From Sorghum bicolor (Eukaryota; Streptophyta; Magnoliopsida; Poales; Poaceae): a stretch of DNA of 64,000 nt. The position numbers and the translations under genes are program-made. A model generated the notes under the pieces. The model ran no database searches. It was not told the origin of the DNA and saw only the letters and a program-made list of their open reading frames with translations. The stretch covers positions 11,015,106 through 11,079,105 of the forward strand of contig NC_012877.2 in the NCBI RefSeq assembly GCF_000003195.3, given 5' to 3'. Positions 34,951-46,793 of this stretch are shown here, piece by piece (the stretch's first letter is position 1; each line of letters opens with the position of its first letter).

Positions 34951-35997
34951 TTGTTAGCAAGGCTAAAGGAGGAACATCTGGGTAAGGTAATTATTTACAC
35001 CACTGTTTTTTCAGTCTGTCATTCACCTGTTTGGTGGATCGACACTGGGGCTAATGTACATGTATGTGCTGACATCTCTTTGTTTTCTTCTTACCTGGCA
35101 GACGACACTGGAGCCTTACTAATGGGGAACGGCTCTCATGCGCATGTTCTTGGTGTTGGTACGGTCATTCTGAAGTTCACTTCGGGAAAGACGGTGCTGA
35201 TGAAGAACGTGCGGCATGTCTCGTCTATAAAAAAGAATCTAGTTAGCGGCTCTCAGCTTTGCAGAGATGGCTATAAAATTGTCTTGGAAGCCAATAAAGT
35301 TATACTTTCAAAGTTTGGAATTTTTATCGGTAAAGGTTATGATTGTGGAGGCTTGTTCCGCTTATCCATGCTTGATGTGTGTAATAAAGTTGTGAACCAA
35401 ACTGTTATTTCGAATGAGTCGAATATTTGGCATTCGCGATTTTGCCATGTTAATTTTGGTTGTTTAACATGGTTGGAAAATATGAATTTAATCCCAAAAT
35501 TTAATTTAGTGAAAGGTTCTAAGTGACATGTGTGCGTACAATCCAAGCAACTTCTTAAGCCTCACAAGGCTGCAGAGGCGAGGAACTTGACACCATTAGA
35601 ACTAATCTATTCTGATCTATGTGAGATGAATCATGAATTGACTAAAGGTGGCAGACGATACTTCATTACTTTTATAGATGATTGTACTAGATTTTGTCTT
35701 GTGTACTTGCTTAAAACAAAGGATGAAGCATTACATTATTTTAAAACCTATAAAGCTGAAGTAGAAAATCAACTTGAGAGAAAAATTAAACGCTTAAGGT
35801 CTGATGGTGGTGGAGAATATTTTTCTGTTGATTTTTCTGATTTCTGTGTAGAACATGGAATTATTCATGAGAGGACACCGCCATATTCACCACAGTCTAA
35901 TGGGATTGCCGAAAGAAAGAACCATACTGTAACAGAGATGGGTAACGCCATGTTAGAGACATCTGGACTAAGGAATGGTGGAGTGAGGCGATACTGA
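34951..35997 (+). pseudogene. Copia protease and integrase
   Basis: The protease active site is intact in WWIDTGANVHVCAD. The pre-integrase zinc region (IWHSRFCHVNF) is followed by one stop at 35524-35526. The integrase core then runs on with YSDLCEMN, RLRSDGGGEY and NGIAERKN, so the DDE residues are all present. The frame ends at 35997 after MLETSG; the continuation to RT (36000-36446) is shifted and broken (NFLGYAAHSIGYRF near 36170). Confidence 0.88.
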
Positions 35998-36446
35998 CAG
36001 CATGTCATGTCCTGAATAGAGTTCCGACAAAGAATAAAGAAATCACATCATTTGAGGAATGTGAAAAGAAGAGAATAAATGTCTCCTATTTGTGAACATG
36101 GGCCTGTTTGGCTAAAGTAGATGTACCAATGAAAAAGAAATGCAAACTTGGACCTAAGACTGCTGACTGTAATTTTCTGGGTTATGCTGCTCACAGCATA
36201 GGGTATAGGTTTTTAATTATAAATTCTGGAGTATCAGATATGCATGTTGGTACTATAATAGAATCTAGAGATGCAACATTCTTTGAAAATGAATTCCCTA
36301 TGTAAAGTACACCTAATATTTCTAGTCATGAATCTATAAATTCCCATGAGCAATTTATTCTGATAGAACAATCTGAGAAACCTCATGTTCACTATCCCGA
36401 GGAGGATGATAATATAGTCACTCAAAAGAGCAAAAGACAAAGGAAA

Positions 36447-37534
36447 GTGAAGTCTTTTGGAGATGACTATATTGTGTACCTCGTGGATGATACCCTAACT
36501 ACCATTAAAGAGACATTTTCCTCTCCTGATGCTGACCTATGGAAGGAAGCAATAAGCAATGAGATAGATTCAATAATGTCTAATGGAACTTGGGAAGTTG
36601 TTGAACGGCCTTATGGGTGTAAACCTATAGGTTGTAAATGGATGTTCAAGAAAAAGCTTAGGCCTAATGGTACAATTGAGAGGTACAAGGCTAGGCTTGT
36701 GGCTAAGGGTTATACCCAAAGAGAAGGGGAAGATTTCTTTGATACTTATTCACCGGTTGCCCGTTTGACAACATTTCGAGTGTTACTATCCTTGGCTTCC
36801 TCTCATGGTCTTCTCATTCATCAGATGGATGTAAAGACAGCTTTCCTAAATGGAGAGTTAGAGGAAGAGATCTATATGGATCAGCCTGATGGATTTGTAA
36901 CAAGTGGTCAAAAAGGCAAGGTGTGTAAGCTATTAAAATCCTTATATGGCCTAAAACAAGCTCCAAAACAATGGCACGTGAAGTTTGACAGAACCTTATC
37001 TTCTGTCTGCTTTGCTGTTAATGAAGCTCACAAATGTATGTACTATCGGTTTGGTGGGGGTGAAGGTGTGATCCTTTGTCTGTACATGGATGACATACTG
37101 ATCTTTGGGACAAGCCTTGTTGTGATCAAGGAAGTTAAATACTTTTTGTCTAATAACTTTGAAATGAAAGATTTGGGAGAAGCAGATGTCATTCTAAACA
37201 TTAAGCTTTTAAGAGAAGGCAATGGTGGGGTTACACTTGTGCAATCCCACTATGTGGAAAAGATTTTAAGTCGCTTTGGTTATAGTGACTGTCAATCTGC
37301 TCCTACGCCTTATGATCCTAGTGTGCTATTGAGGAAAAATCGAAGAATAGCAAGGGATCAACTAAGATTCTCTCAAATTATAGGTTCACTGATGTACCTT
37401 GTAAGTGCCACGAGGCCTCATATCTCGTTTGCATTTACCAAACTTAGCCGGTTCATGTCAAATCCGAGAGATATTCACTGGCAAGCTCTTGAGAGAGTAA
37501 TGCGCTATTTGAAAGGTAATGTGAGCTACGGTAT
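36447..37534 (+). pseudogene. Copia reverse transcriptase, cut by the nested element
   Basis: A long open frame of about 360 codons with RYKARLVAKGYTQREG, HQMDVKTAFLNGELEEEIYM, SLYGLKQAPKQW and the catalytic LCLYMDDILIFG (Met where Val is usual). It continues into the connection region (GSLMYLVSATRPHISFAFTKL). It is interrupted at the GGTAT target site; the RNase H part resumes at 46053. The reading frame itself is otherwise intact, so this region was under less decay than gag. Confidence 0.92.
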
Positions 37535-39116
37535 TGTTGACACTTCTTAACGCAACCACCGGAAATCGGCAACGGCGCTAGAAGTGTCGTTAGGGGTAAC
37601 TCTATTAACTATTGGATGATTCCGCAAGCGCACAGAATATACCGCTGTAGCACTTCACCTAGGAGTATTCCGAGGTATCGTAATTTATATTTTCCCAAGG
37701 GAAAGCGACTAAGAGTGTTTAACAAAAGGGGAATGAGATCCTTGTGTCTACTAAGATTTAGTATTTAACTAGTGAATAGGGGTGACGAATAAATGATTGG
37801 AAGGGTAGTGGTGATTCCAAGATCCTAAAGATAACTGGTAGTGTTAGCTAGGTGGGAGGACAACGAGTGAGTAAAGGACTCCTATTTATCTTAACTTAAC
37901 TTCTGTGACTTAACTTAATAGATAACTGACTTAGCTAGATTAGTGCCTTACTACTGTGTGCGAGGGATAGCCGAGCTGGTAAGACGCTTAAAAGGTTTTT
38001 CACCTAACCCCTTACCGAAAGCGACTATTGGGCTTATGGACGCCTTACCTTTTAAGAACTAGCCTGTACGTGAGGAGAACCTAATGCCGCCCACGATCTG
38101 TCACCTACTAGGGAGTGCGCTCCTACTTTCCGTCCAGGCCAGCGGTAATCAAAGATAAGATTAAGTATAAGCACCACGCTTACACTTACTCTTACAACTC
38201 TAGCTAACGCGCTGATAGCTAAAGCTCCTTTCGGACGATGATGCACACACAAGGAGTTGTTTACAGGTCGCTAATCTAACTAAGACAACTATATTACTAA
38301 GATAAGAGCACAACAAGACTATAAAAGACTTGCACTAAGTAAGTACTCAGTAAAGTAAAGTAAGAATGCTATATTGATAAAAGAAAGTCTTACAAAAGAG
38401 AAAAGGTACAAGAGCTATACCAAACTCTCCAGAAGACGACTCCGGAGACCCCGAGCTTCGCTCGACTCGACTCTAACTCCCACTCTAGACTAACTACACT
38501 AAGCTTGTATGCTTGGGACTACATTTGGAACCTTGGACTTGGAATACACACTTGAAATGGTGGATGGAGGCTGCCTTTTATAGGGAGAGGTGGAGTAGGG
38601 GCTACTCCATCGCCACGTCATCGATCCGCGTGACATTGCTTCTCCACCCTTGGATCAAACTGACTTCACAACCGCCATATGATCGACGGCAGGGACAAAC
38701 CATCACGTGCAACATGTGGGCAAGGTCGGTGGGAGCAAACCGACCTAGTGGGGCCCACATGTAGGGGTCGGCCGACCCCACTTCTGGCAGGGTGGGCCCA
38801 CCTACAGGGTCCCTGTGTCATGGCTATGTCGGTGGAGTAGGTGGGACCCCTGGGTCCCACAACTCAGGGGTCGGCCGACCCCCACTTGGTGGGTCCAGGG
38901 CGTCAGCCCTACTCCATTTGATCTCCACTTCAATGTTACGATGTTGGTTTTGTAAAGTTTTGTCCTTAAATTGCTAAGTCCTGCATAAACAAGCTAAGAG
39001 TACAAGTGGAACTGGTTATTGATAAAATATGCTCATGACATGTTGATCTTTCTTGCAACCGAGGCGTGTTGACGGTGTTTTGAGTGTGGATTTATAGGGT
39101 ATAACCACCGTCAACA
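37535..39116 (-). repeat. Athila-like element LTR (3' LTR, 1582 bp)
   Basis: Both strands begin TGTTGAC, as the termini are inverted (TGTTGAC...GTCAACA). It contains a minus-strand CTATAAAAGG at 38574-38583 and two copies of the palindrome GGGGTCGGCCGACCCC. A primer-site-like GGCAACGGCGCTAGAAGTG is at 37568-37586. Confidence 0.95.
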
Positions 39117-39131
39117 AGATCCCCCAAGCTT
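39117..39131 (-). other. Polypurine tract of the Athila-like element
   Basis: On the minus strand AAGCTTGGGGGATCT, directly before the 3' LTR. Confidence 0.85.
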
Positions 39132-40622
39132 AACCTTTGCTCGTCCCGAGCAAACAATCAAACTTAGCCTCGGTTGGATCAGGTATTGTTACTATGTTCA
39201 TATTTCAAGAGTACTATGTGTACAACAAAGTTCTTCTCTTAGCATGAAAATTTTAGCTATGTAAACTCACCCATATTACCTTAGTCCTTTATGGGGCTTA
39301 TGGCTTTTCCTTTGTCTTGGGTGGTTGAAAGACAGAACAGTTTGACTTAAGCACTAACTTTCTCATTCCTAGCAAGTTTCATACCAGAGGTTTTGTAATA
39401 TTTTTAAAAGAAAACCTAATGTTCCTCATATGGTTCTCTCATGTCGCTCAAATGGTGTATGAATCCTCACCAAGGCATATGATAAGAGTTGCCTTCTCTA
39501 TTCATCCTACTTCTAAAAGGCTTATGTGGAGCTCAAGGTAGGGATGAAAAGAGATAGCATACTTACTTTGCATGTGCTGCGAAGTCAAAGCTTGGATCCT
39601 TGAAGAGAAGTGTCATACCCCCAGATCAAGATGTGCAAGTGTGTGATATATGGTGGGCTAGGTTGCTCCTTTATTTGATATACTCTCTCTATTTCTTTAT
39701 TGAGACATGGCTAGCATTTTTTTTTATTATTTTTTTTTCTTATGAGCTTTCATGTGCTCAATTTTCTTTTTCTTTTTTTTTTCTGTGGACTTGTTCATGT
39801 CCATCTTTTCATTTCATTTTGCCTAGCCTTTTGATGTCTCATTTACCAAACATTGCTTAGAGAGATGTTCTAATATTTAGAGCATGGAGCAACCTATTTA
39901 GTGGATGCGAAGGGCATGTGGTTGCGTACTTCCAGTGTAGAAGTAGCATATATATGTGGTGTGTACGTGATCTTGATCTTAGAAGTATGAAAAGTCTCTT
40001 AACAAGGGTCAACAAGACTTGACGACAATCAACACAAAGCAAATAGCTTATGTGGAGAGGTTGCAATCATGTAAAGTAGATGTGGCTTGTGGTAGGAATT
40101 CATCACCATTGAGGAACAGTTAAGGTTTTGATCATTTTAGAAATAAATCTCTGGTAATCATGCATGCTTAGAACAATATTTTAGCAGCTCTTGTCTTACT
40201 ATCTCATGTCCCACAACAACTTAGACTTAGTTCTAGCACTTGCAACCCACAAAGTTTTTAGGTTCATGGTGGTTTAAATCAGCTAAGTGATCCATACTTA
40301 GAGAAATACTAAGTTGTGTACTAGGTACTAGAGAAATAGTAACAAGCAACTAGTCATCATTTCCATGAGGAAGACAAACATTCATGAAGCACATGTGATA
40401 AAGGGAAATACTAATCGTGGTTGAAAAAGGGAAATACTAAGTAGGATATAAATTATTGATTCTTTTCTTTTTAAATTAAGAATAAATGCAAGATAATGCT
40501 AAGTTAGAAGACTTACCTTGGTGGGGGAGAGGATCTCCCCCAAGCTTGGTCTTTGCTCACTGTGGCGGCGGAAACTGCTGGAACCATCCGGCCCAGCGTT
40601 GTGCATCTTCCTCGCGCACACG
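39132..40622. other. 3' internal non-coding region of the Athila-like element
   Basis: No open frame with a recognisable domain on either strand. AT-rich, with T runs near 39717-39780. This is where an autonomous Athila element would be expected to carry pol-derived or envelope-like sequence; none is seen. Confidence 0.5.
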
Positions 40623-41961
40623 TCAGATATGTTGGACATTCTGATTTGCTAGTTGCAGGGTCGCCTCTTGATCTATCTGTAGTTCACCCATGCTATTAAT
40701 TAGCATATCCATACCTGAGGGCTGGCGATGCCTGGCTCTTGCCCTTGGGCGAGGAGTATGTGGTGGAGGATTAGGTGGCAGTCCCATGGATTCTGAAGCA
40801 TCCATGGACATAGCCTCCTCACCCTCCTCGACGTCAAAGCGCGAAGGACCTCCTTGCTCCATTTGGGCGGCTTGCGCCATCCTCCTTGTCATCCTACATG
40901 TACCTGCAACATTCTGACTTCTCGCTCGGGCTAGTCTGACGGTTAGTGTGCGAACCCTATACAACCGACGTCTCTCACAAGGGAGAGGAAGTTCAGTTGT
41001 ATAGCCCGGATAAATCATTCTTAGCTCACCATCAGGTGCTCTTATGAGCATGTTAGCCGCAATGAAGAAGTTCTCATCTATCACATTTTTTTCATAGCCA
41101 ATGTTTTCAAATTGGTGTGACTCAAACACATCAAGAGTTTCAGCTAAACGAGTGATGAAAGATGTGAAAAAGATGGGTCTCCCTTGCCCTATAGAATTAA
41201 TCCAGTGATTTACTAGTAGTTAGCAGGGGAGACTTTGATTTTGCAGACCATGGCATAGAGAAGTTGGAGTTCATCATCTATCAAAGTTCCAATTCCCATG
41301 CCAGGGAATATAGTGCACATTATCCACACATGAAGAAAGCGTAGGGTTGGATTATGAATCTCAGTGGGTGTAGGATTTGAACAGTCATCAGAATTAGAAA
41401 TTGCTTTCCAAAAGTCATTTTTATTGAATAGATGCGTGGCTTGATCTAAGTGAAGTTCACAATCATATTCACACCCTAAGGCAGTATTCAGCATGCTCCA
41501 GTTTAGGTCATATTCTTGTTCACACATGCGGAAGGATATGCCAATGTTGGTTACTTTTAGGGTGCATAAAAATTCCTTAGTAAGCAATTCTATGCCAAGT
41601 TCATGAACTTGCCAAAAACTAGTCCATCCAATTTCATTAAAGATAGTTTCAAATTCAATATCCATACCTGAGTGGGCCAAAAGGTCCAGGTCGATGATGT
41701 TGGTGTGCAAGAAGGAACTCCCCCGGAGGGCGAGATACCTTTGCATCTTATCTGGACTCAGCATTAAGCCGCTCTCAGGCTCCCTTGTCCTCGTTGGAGG
41801 AGCATAAGGTACCATCCCATGGTGACCTTCTCCCTCCGCTCTTCTATGGTGAGAGCTATGGGATGAGCTCTCTCTCCCATGGCTTTCTTGTAGGCCTTGA
41901 GGAATTGCTTCTTCATCTTGCTACAAGTGAGAACAACCAAACTCCTACTTCTACTATGCAA
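40623..41961 (-). pseudogene. Athila-type ORF1 protein
   Basis: The minus-strand blocks match the plant-specific ORF1 domain of Athila elements: LRGSSFLHTNIIDLDLLAHSG, IFNEIGWTSFWQV, LLTKEFLCTLKVT, ISFRMCEQEYDLNWSMLN and RFLHVWIMCTIFPG in 41213-41815. After a frameshift near 41216 it continues with NVIDENFFIAANMLIRAPDG and MIYPGYTTELPLP at 41129-40623. A second shift near 41810 separates the N-terminus (KAYKKAMGERAHPIAL). Function is not known. Because the LTRs are nearly identical, these breaks were probably already present in the copy that gave rise to this insertion. Confidence 0.75.
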
Positions 41962-43712
41962 GGGAAACTATTTTTGGGGTTTTTTGGGTTTTGAAAGCTA
42001 CTAAACTAAACTTGAGAGAGGACTTGAGGCAAAGAAGAAAGATGGATGCTTGTGAGCTCGAAATGTTTCTGGTGGTTTTGGATGTGGAGTTGAGCTCACA
42101 ATGCAAGGGTATTTATAGGGTTTGAAGGGCAAGTGGTGGACCCAAAATATTGGGGTCGGCCGACCCCCATTCAAGCACTTTGCAAGTTGCTTGATGTTGC
42201 TTTTAGCTTTATGCAGGGAATCTAGCAGCATGGTTTGAAAATTTTTGCAATATGGTCCAAAGTGGGGGTCGGCCGACCCCCAACCTAGGCACTTTTCCGC
42301 TTTAAACATTATGTTATTGATTGTCTGGAAAAGTAAAGTCTAAGTGTGGACCAAAAGTTGCCAAATGCTTTCTGAGATTCTCATATTTAGTGCTTTGTGA
42401 AAGGTGAAAGATGAATGCAAAAAGTGGAGACATGTTTAAAGTGATTTAAAGCATGTCTAGGAGACCACTTTTCTGAAATTTGAGCTAGTGGTGGCCCCAA
42501 GATGAAAGAGCATCTTATGATTAAAGTGATAAATCAAGGGACCATTTCTTTTTCAAACTTTTGATGGTGCAACAAGCATAGAATTTTAGTGTGATTCAAG
42601 TGGTGGCCAGCAGGATGCCAGCGGGGCCAATATGGGGGTCGGCCGACTCCCACATTGGAGCTCCATGAGCATCCAAGTGCTGGTTGCTACTCTATGTTGC
42701 TAGCAAAGATGAAAAATGCTGGAGATGGGTCCAAAGTGGGGTCGGCCGACCCCACTCTGGAGGCTCCAGAAGCTCAAATTTTTATGCCAAGCTTCTCTCA
42801 AGATTTTATTCACTATGGCTAAATATTTTGTTGAAATGAAATATGCAAAATTCAAAGTAAACATGCAATTGGAAAAAGTAAAGAAATGCAAAAAGTAAAT
42901 ATGGGATAACTACTGATTTACCTTCAGCAAGGGCTCCATGTTTTAGGTCCATAGAGCAGGACCTCTCCATTGACAATTGAGCTTGGTTGTGCATCATCCA
43001 ATCTTGAAGATGGATATGGATGTTTGCACTATGCCGTCGAGGTCCATTTTGTTTCTTTTGATCAAGGTATCATTCAAGGTTCACCAAATAGAATTTTACC
43101 TCATTTGTAAATTTATCTCAAAGACTTGCCCTCATAGATTTTTGAGGAATTCCTGCAGGGATTAGTCCAAGTCCCTACCATACTACTATAGATAATAATA
43201 GCATGATCATGAGGGACATGAGATCAATTTGAAATGGATGTATGAATAATGAATGATAAATCAGAGAACCATTTTTTTATATATATGCGAGCAATGCAAG
43301 CGATGTGATTGAATGCGATTAAACAAACATGCTATGGTTTTCAATGCTGGAATTTGAACAAGTGATATGTATGCAACTCTAGGCTTTGGCTTTTTCTTGT
43401 AGCGTGGCCCAACCGAAGGTCATCATCATACCGACTTACAAAGCCGATATATGAGCCGGGCTGTTCCCGTTTAACTTTCGCCTACCACAAAGCTAGACTA
43501 AGAGCAGCGAATAGATAGATAACAATAAAATTGTTGTCTACCTAGACCAGGTACGGCTCCCGAATACCGCTCAAGGCTAGGAGCTACCCAAGAAAGCACT
43601 AGATATATGATGGAAAAGAAATATGATGTGGTGAATTTGAAATGCATAAAATGTTTTGGGTTGGTTCTCACATACCTTGATTGATTCATCACAATTTGTG
43701 ATTGAAAGGTAG
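41962..43712. other. Spacer between gag and ORF1 in the Athila-like element, with palindromes
   Basis: No coding potential recognised. Four copies of the GGGGTCGGCCGACCCC palindrome are at 42152-42167, 42265-42280, 42635-42650 (one mismatch) and 42738-42753. Confidence 0.7.
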
Positions 43713-44166
43713 TCACTCTGTCATGCGTGATGGGATGGTTTCCTCTTGACGACGACTTCTCTCCAACTGAAGTGTTTTCGCCAGAAATGCTTGTTGTTGG
43801 AAGCTCGAAAGCCTTCTACGAAGGGCGCTGGTTTTGCCCATCGGAAAGAACTTCTTGAGGAACGCATTATCATACTTCCCCCAGGTGGTGACTTCACTCT
43901 TGTTGACGTCGAACCATTGCTTCGCCTGTCCCAATCACAAGAATAGGAGAAAAAGACGAGATGGATGTCTGTCGATACCTCGAAGAAGTGTTGGAAGTGA
44001 GTATTGGCGTCCTCATGTGGCTTCCCATGGAGTGGATTTGCTTGCACCATATTGATAAGCATCGGCTTAAGCTCAAAAGTCGCATCCCCAAGTAAATCTG
44101 CAGACCCGTGGCGACATAGTCAGCCAACGGCGCAGAGAACTCAGAGCTGGCCTTTTGGGCGGCCAC
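43713..44166 (-). pseudogene. Athila-like gag fragment
   Basis: Minus-strand frames contain INMVQANPLHGKPHEDANTH and, after shifts, AKQWFDVNKSEVTTWGKYDN and FLKKFFPMGKTSALRRRLSSF. These correspond to the retrotransposon gag domain seen in the element at 57900-58520 (INMVQSNQFCGKAHE; FFPMGKTNALRGKITSF). At least two frameshifts break it; the nucleocapsid part is missing. Confidence 0.8.
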
Positions 44167-44442
44167 AGCTTCCTTAATAACGGGTGCTGGACATCCTTCC
44201 TGGAGCGGATTCTAATCTGAGGTGGACCTCTGAGGTGAAATCTGACGATATCTGGTTCTCCTCATCAATTGTTCATGATCTTCAACAAAGTTTGATGATG
44301 ATTGGAAACCGCTCTTTCACCTGCTAGTTTCATGAAAACACAAAACAAGACAGGCGGGGATAACCCCTAACACTGATTGATAACTAAATTGTTAGTAGAC
44401 TCCGGATTCTCTTTTGTTAAAACTCTTAGACAGACGCTCTCC

Positions 44443-44460
44443 CCGGCAACGGCGCCAGAA
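44443..44460 (-). other. Primer binding site of the Athila-like element
   Basis: On the minus strand TCTGGCGCCGTTGCCGGG, a few bases after the 5' LTR. The same class of site is found at 52674 and 57749. Confidence 0.8.
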
Positions 44461-44465
44461 ATGCT

Positions 44466-46047
44466 TGTTGACACTTCTTAACGCAACCACCGGAAATCGG
44501 CAACGGCGCTAGAAGTGTCGTTAGGGGTAACTCTATTAACTATTGGATGATTCCGCAAGCGCACAGAATATACCGCTGTAGCACTTCACCTAGGAGTATT
44601 CCGAGGTATCGTAATTTATATTTTCCCAAGGGAAAGCGACTAAGAGTGTTTAACAAAAGGGGAATGAGATCCTTGTGTCTACTAAGATTTAGTATTTAAC
44701 TAGTGAATAGGGGTGACGAATAAATGATTGGAAGGATAGTGGTGATTCCAAGATCCTAAAGATAACTGGTAGTGTTAGCTAGGTGGGAGGACAACGAGTG
44801 AGTAAAGGACTCCTATTTATCTTAACTTAACTTCTGTGACTTAACTTAATAGATAACTGACTTAGCTAGATTAGTGCCTTACTACTGTGTGCGAGGGATA
44901 GCCGAGCTGGTAAGACGCTTAAAAGGTTTTTCACCTAACCCCTTACCGAAAGCGACTATTGGGCTTATGGACGCCTTACCTTTTAAGAACTAGCCTGTAC
45001 GTGAGGAGAACCTAATGCCGCCCACGATCTGTCACCTACTAGGGAGTGCGCTCCTACTTTCCGTCCAGGCCAGCGGTAATCAAAGATAAGATTAAGTATA
45101 AGCACCACGCTTACACTTACTCTTACAACTCTAGCTAACGCGCTGATAGCTAAAGCTCCTTTCGGACGATGATGCACACACAAGGAGTTGTTTACAGGTC
45201 GCTAATCTAACTAAGACAACTATATTACTAAGATAAGAGCACAACAAGACTATAAAAGACTTGCACTAAGTAAGTACTCAGTAAAGTAAAGTAAGAATGC
45301 TATATTGATAAAAGAAAGTCTTACAAAAGAGAAAAGGTACAAGAGCTATACCAAACTCTCCAGAAGACGACTCCGGAGACCCCGAGCTTCGCTCGACTCG
45401 ACTCTAACTCCCACTCTAGACTAACTACACTAAGCTTGTATGCTTGGGACTACATTTGGAACCTTGGACTTGGAATACACACTTGAAATGGTGGATGGAG
45501 GCTGCCTTTTATAGGGAGAGGTGGAGTAGGGGCTACTCCATCGCCACGTCATCGATCCGCGTGACATTGCTTCTCCACCCTTGGATCAAACCGACTTCAC
45601 AACCGCCATATGATCGACGGCAGGGACAAACCATCACGTGCAACATGTGGGCAAGGTCGGTGGGAGCAAACCGACCTAGTGGGGCCCACATGTAGGGGTC
45701 GGCCGACCCCACTTCTGGCAGGGTGGGCCCACCTACAGGGTCCCTGTGTCATGGCTATGTCGGTGGAGTAGGTGGGACCCCTGGGTCCCACAACTCAGGG
45801 GTCGGCCGACCCCCACTTGGTGGGTCCAGGGCGTCAGCCCTACTCCATTTGATCTCCACTTCAATGTTATGATGTTGGTTTTGTAAAGTTTTGTCCTTAA
45901 ATTGCTAAGTCCTGCATAAACAAGCTAAGAGTACAAGTGGAACTGGTTATTGATAAAATATGCTCATGACATGTTGATCTTTCTTGCAACCGAGGCGTGT
46001 TGACGGTGTTTTGAGTGTGGATTTATAGGGTATAACCACCGTCAACA
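44466..46047 (-). repeat. Athila-like element LTR (5' LTR, 1582 bp)
   Basis: Same length as 37535-39116, nearly identical. Differences seen correspond to single bases near 37806, 38649 and 38938 of the other copy. Confidence 0.95.
45505..45514 (-). promoter_or_regulatory. TATA box of the Athila-like element
   Basis: CTATAAAAGG on the minus strand in the 5' LTR, a strong match to a plant TATA box in the transcribed direction. The copy in the 3' LTR is at 38574-38583. Confidence 0.65.
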
Positions 46048-46052
46048 GGTAT

Positions 46053-46617
46053 TCACTATAGCGGATACCCTAAGGTATTAAAGGGTTATTGTGATGCCAA
46101 TTGGATATCTGATGCTGATGTTTTGAAGGCCACAAGTGGATATATGTTTCTGCTTGGAGGTAGCGTTGTTTCATGGAAGTCTTGCAAGCAGACTATCTTA
46201 ATAAAGTCAACCATGGAAGCAAAACTCACAGCATTAGACACCGCCGGTGCTGAGGCCGAGTGGCTTCGTGAACTCCTAATGGATCTACTAGTGGTTGAGA
46301 AACCTGTGCCGGCTATTTCCATGAACTGTGACAATCAAACTGCGATCACAAAAGTCAACAGTTCTAAGGACAACATGAAGTCCACAAGGCATGTCAAACG
46401 GCGATTGAAGACTGTCAGAAAATTGAGAAACTCCAAAGTTATAACATTGGACTATGGCCATACGTCTAAGAATATGGTAGATCAATTCACAAGTAAGTGG
46501 GGATTGTTGAATCTGGCAATGGTCAATCGGCCATACATGAAGTCCACAAGTATGACTTATATGCTTCAACCAGAGGGGATGTTCATGCAACCCGGTACAA
46601 GTTATCACTTTAGATGA
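46053..46617 (+). pseudogene. Copia RNase H, continuation of the split pol gene
   Basis: This resumes the copia frame after the nested element: [31 protein letters not shown] and [23 protein letters not shown] motifs (here [18 protein letters not shown]), then CDNQTAI and [14 protein letters not shown]. It ends in a stop at 46615-46617. The LTR follows after a further 177 bp. Confidence 0.88.
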
Positions 46618-46793
46618 AACTTATTTCACAAAAAACTTACAATTCAAGGCATAGTCCATTGTTCAAGTTATGACTAAGTGTAATCTTTATTCTAGGTGGA
46701 AGTTCAACTTAACAGTCTCCACCGAAACAACTAGTATATGAAACGACATAGAAATTTGGGAGCATTTCTTATGTGCCCTAGAAGTAGGTGGGT

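Larger units (their letters stand above)
37535..46047 (-). mobile_element. Young Athila-like non-autonomous Ty3/gypsy element, nested in the copia RT
   Basis: Two 1582-bp LTRs, at least three differences by eye, and the exact duplication GGTAT (37530-37534 and 46048-46052) define it. The minus-strand primer site reads TGGCGCCGTTGCCGGGGA and the polypurine tract GCTTGGGGGAT. The internal region holds a broken gag and an Athila-type ORF1, but no RT, RNase H or integrase in any frame. It must have been copied with enzymes from another element. Confidence 0.93.

Noticed and set aside
38513..38977. Short open frames repeated in both Athila-like LTRs
   Set aside because: They are identical because the LTRs are identical; no domain or start context supports coding.
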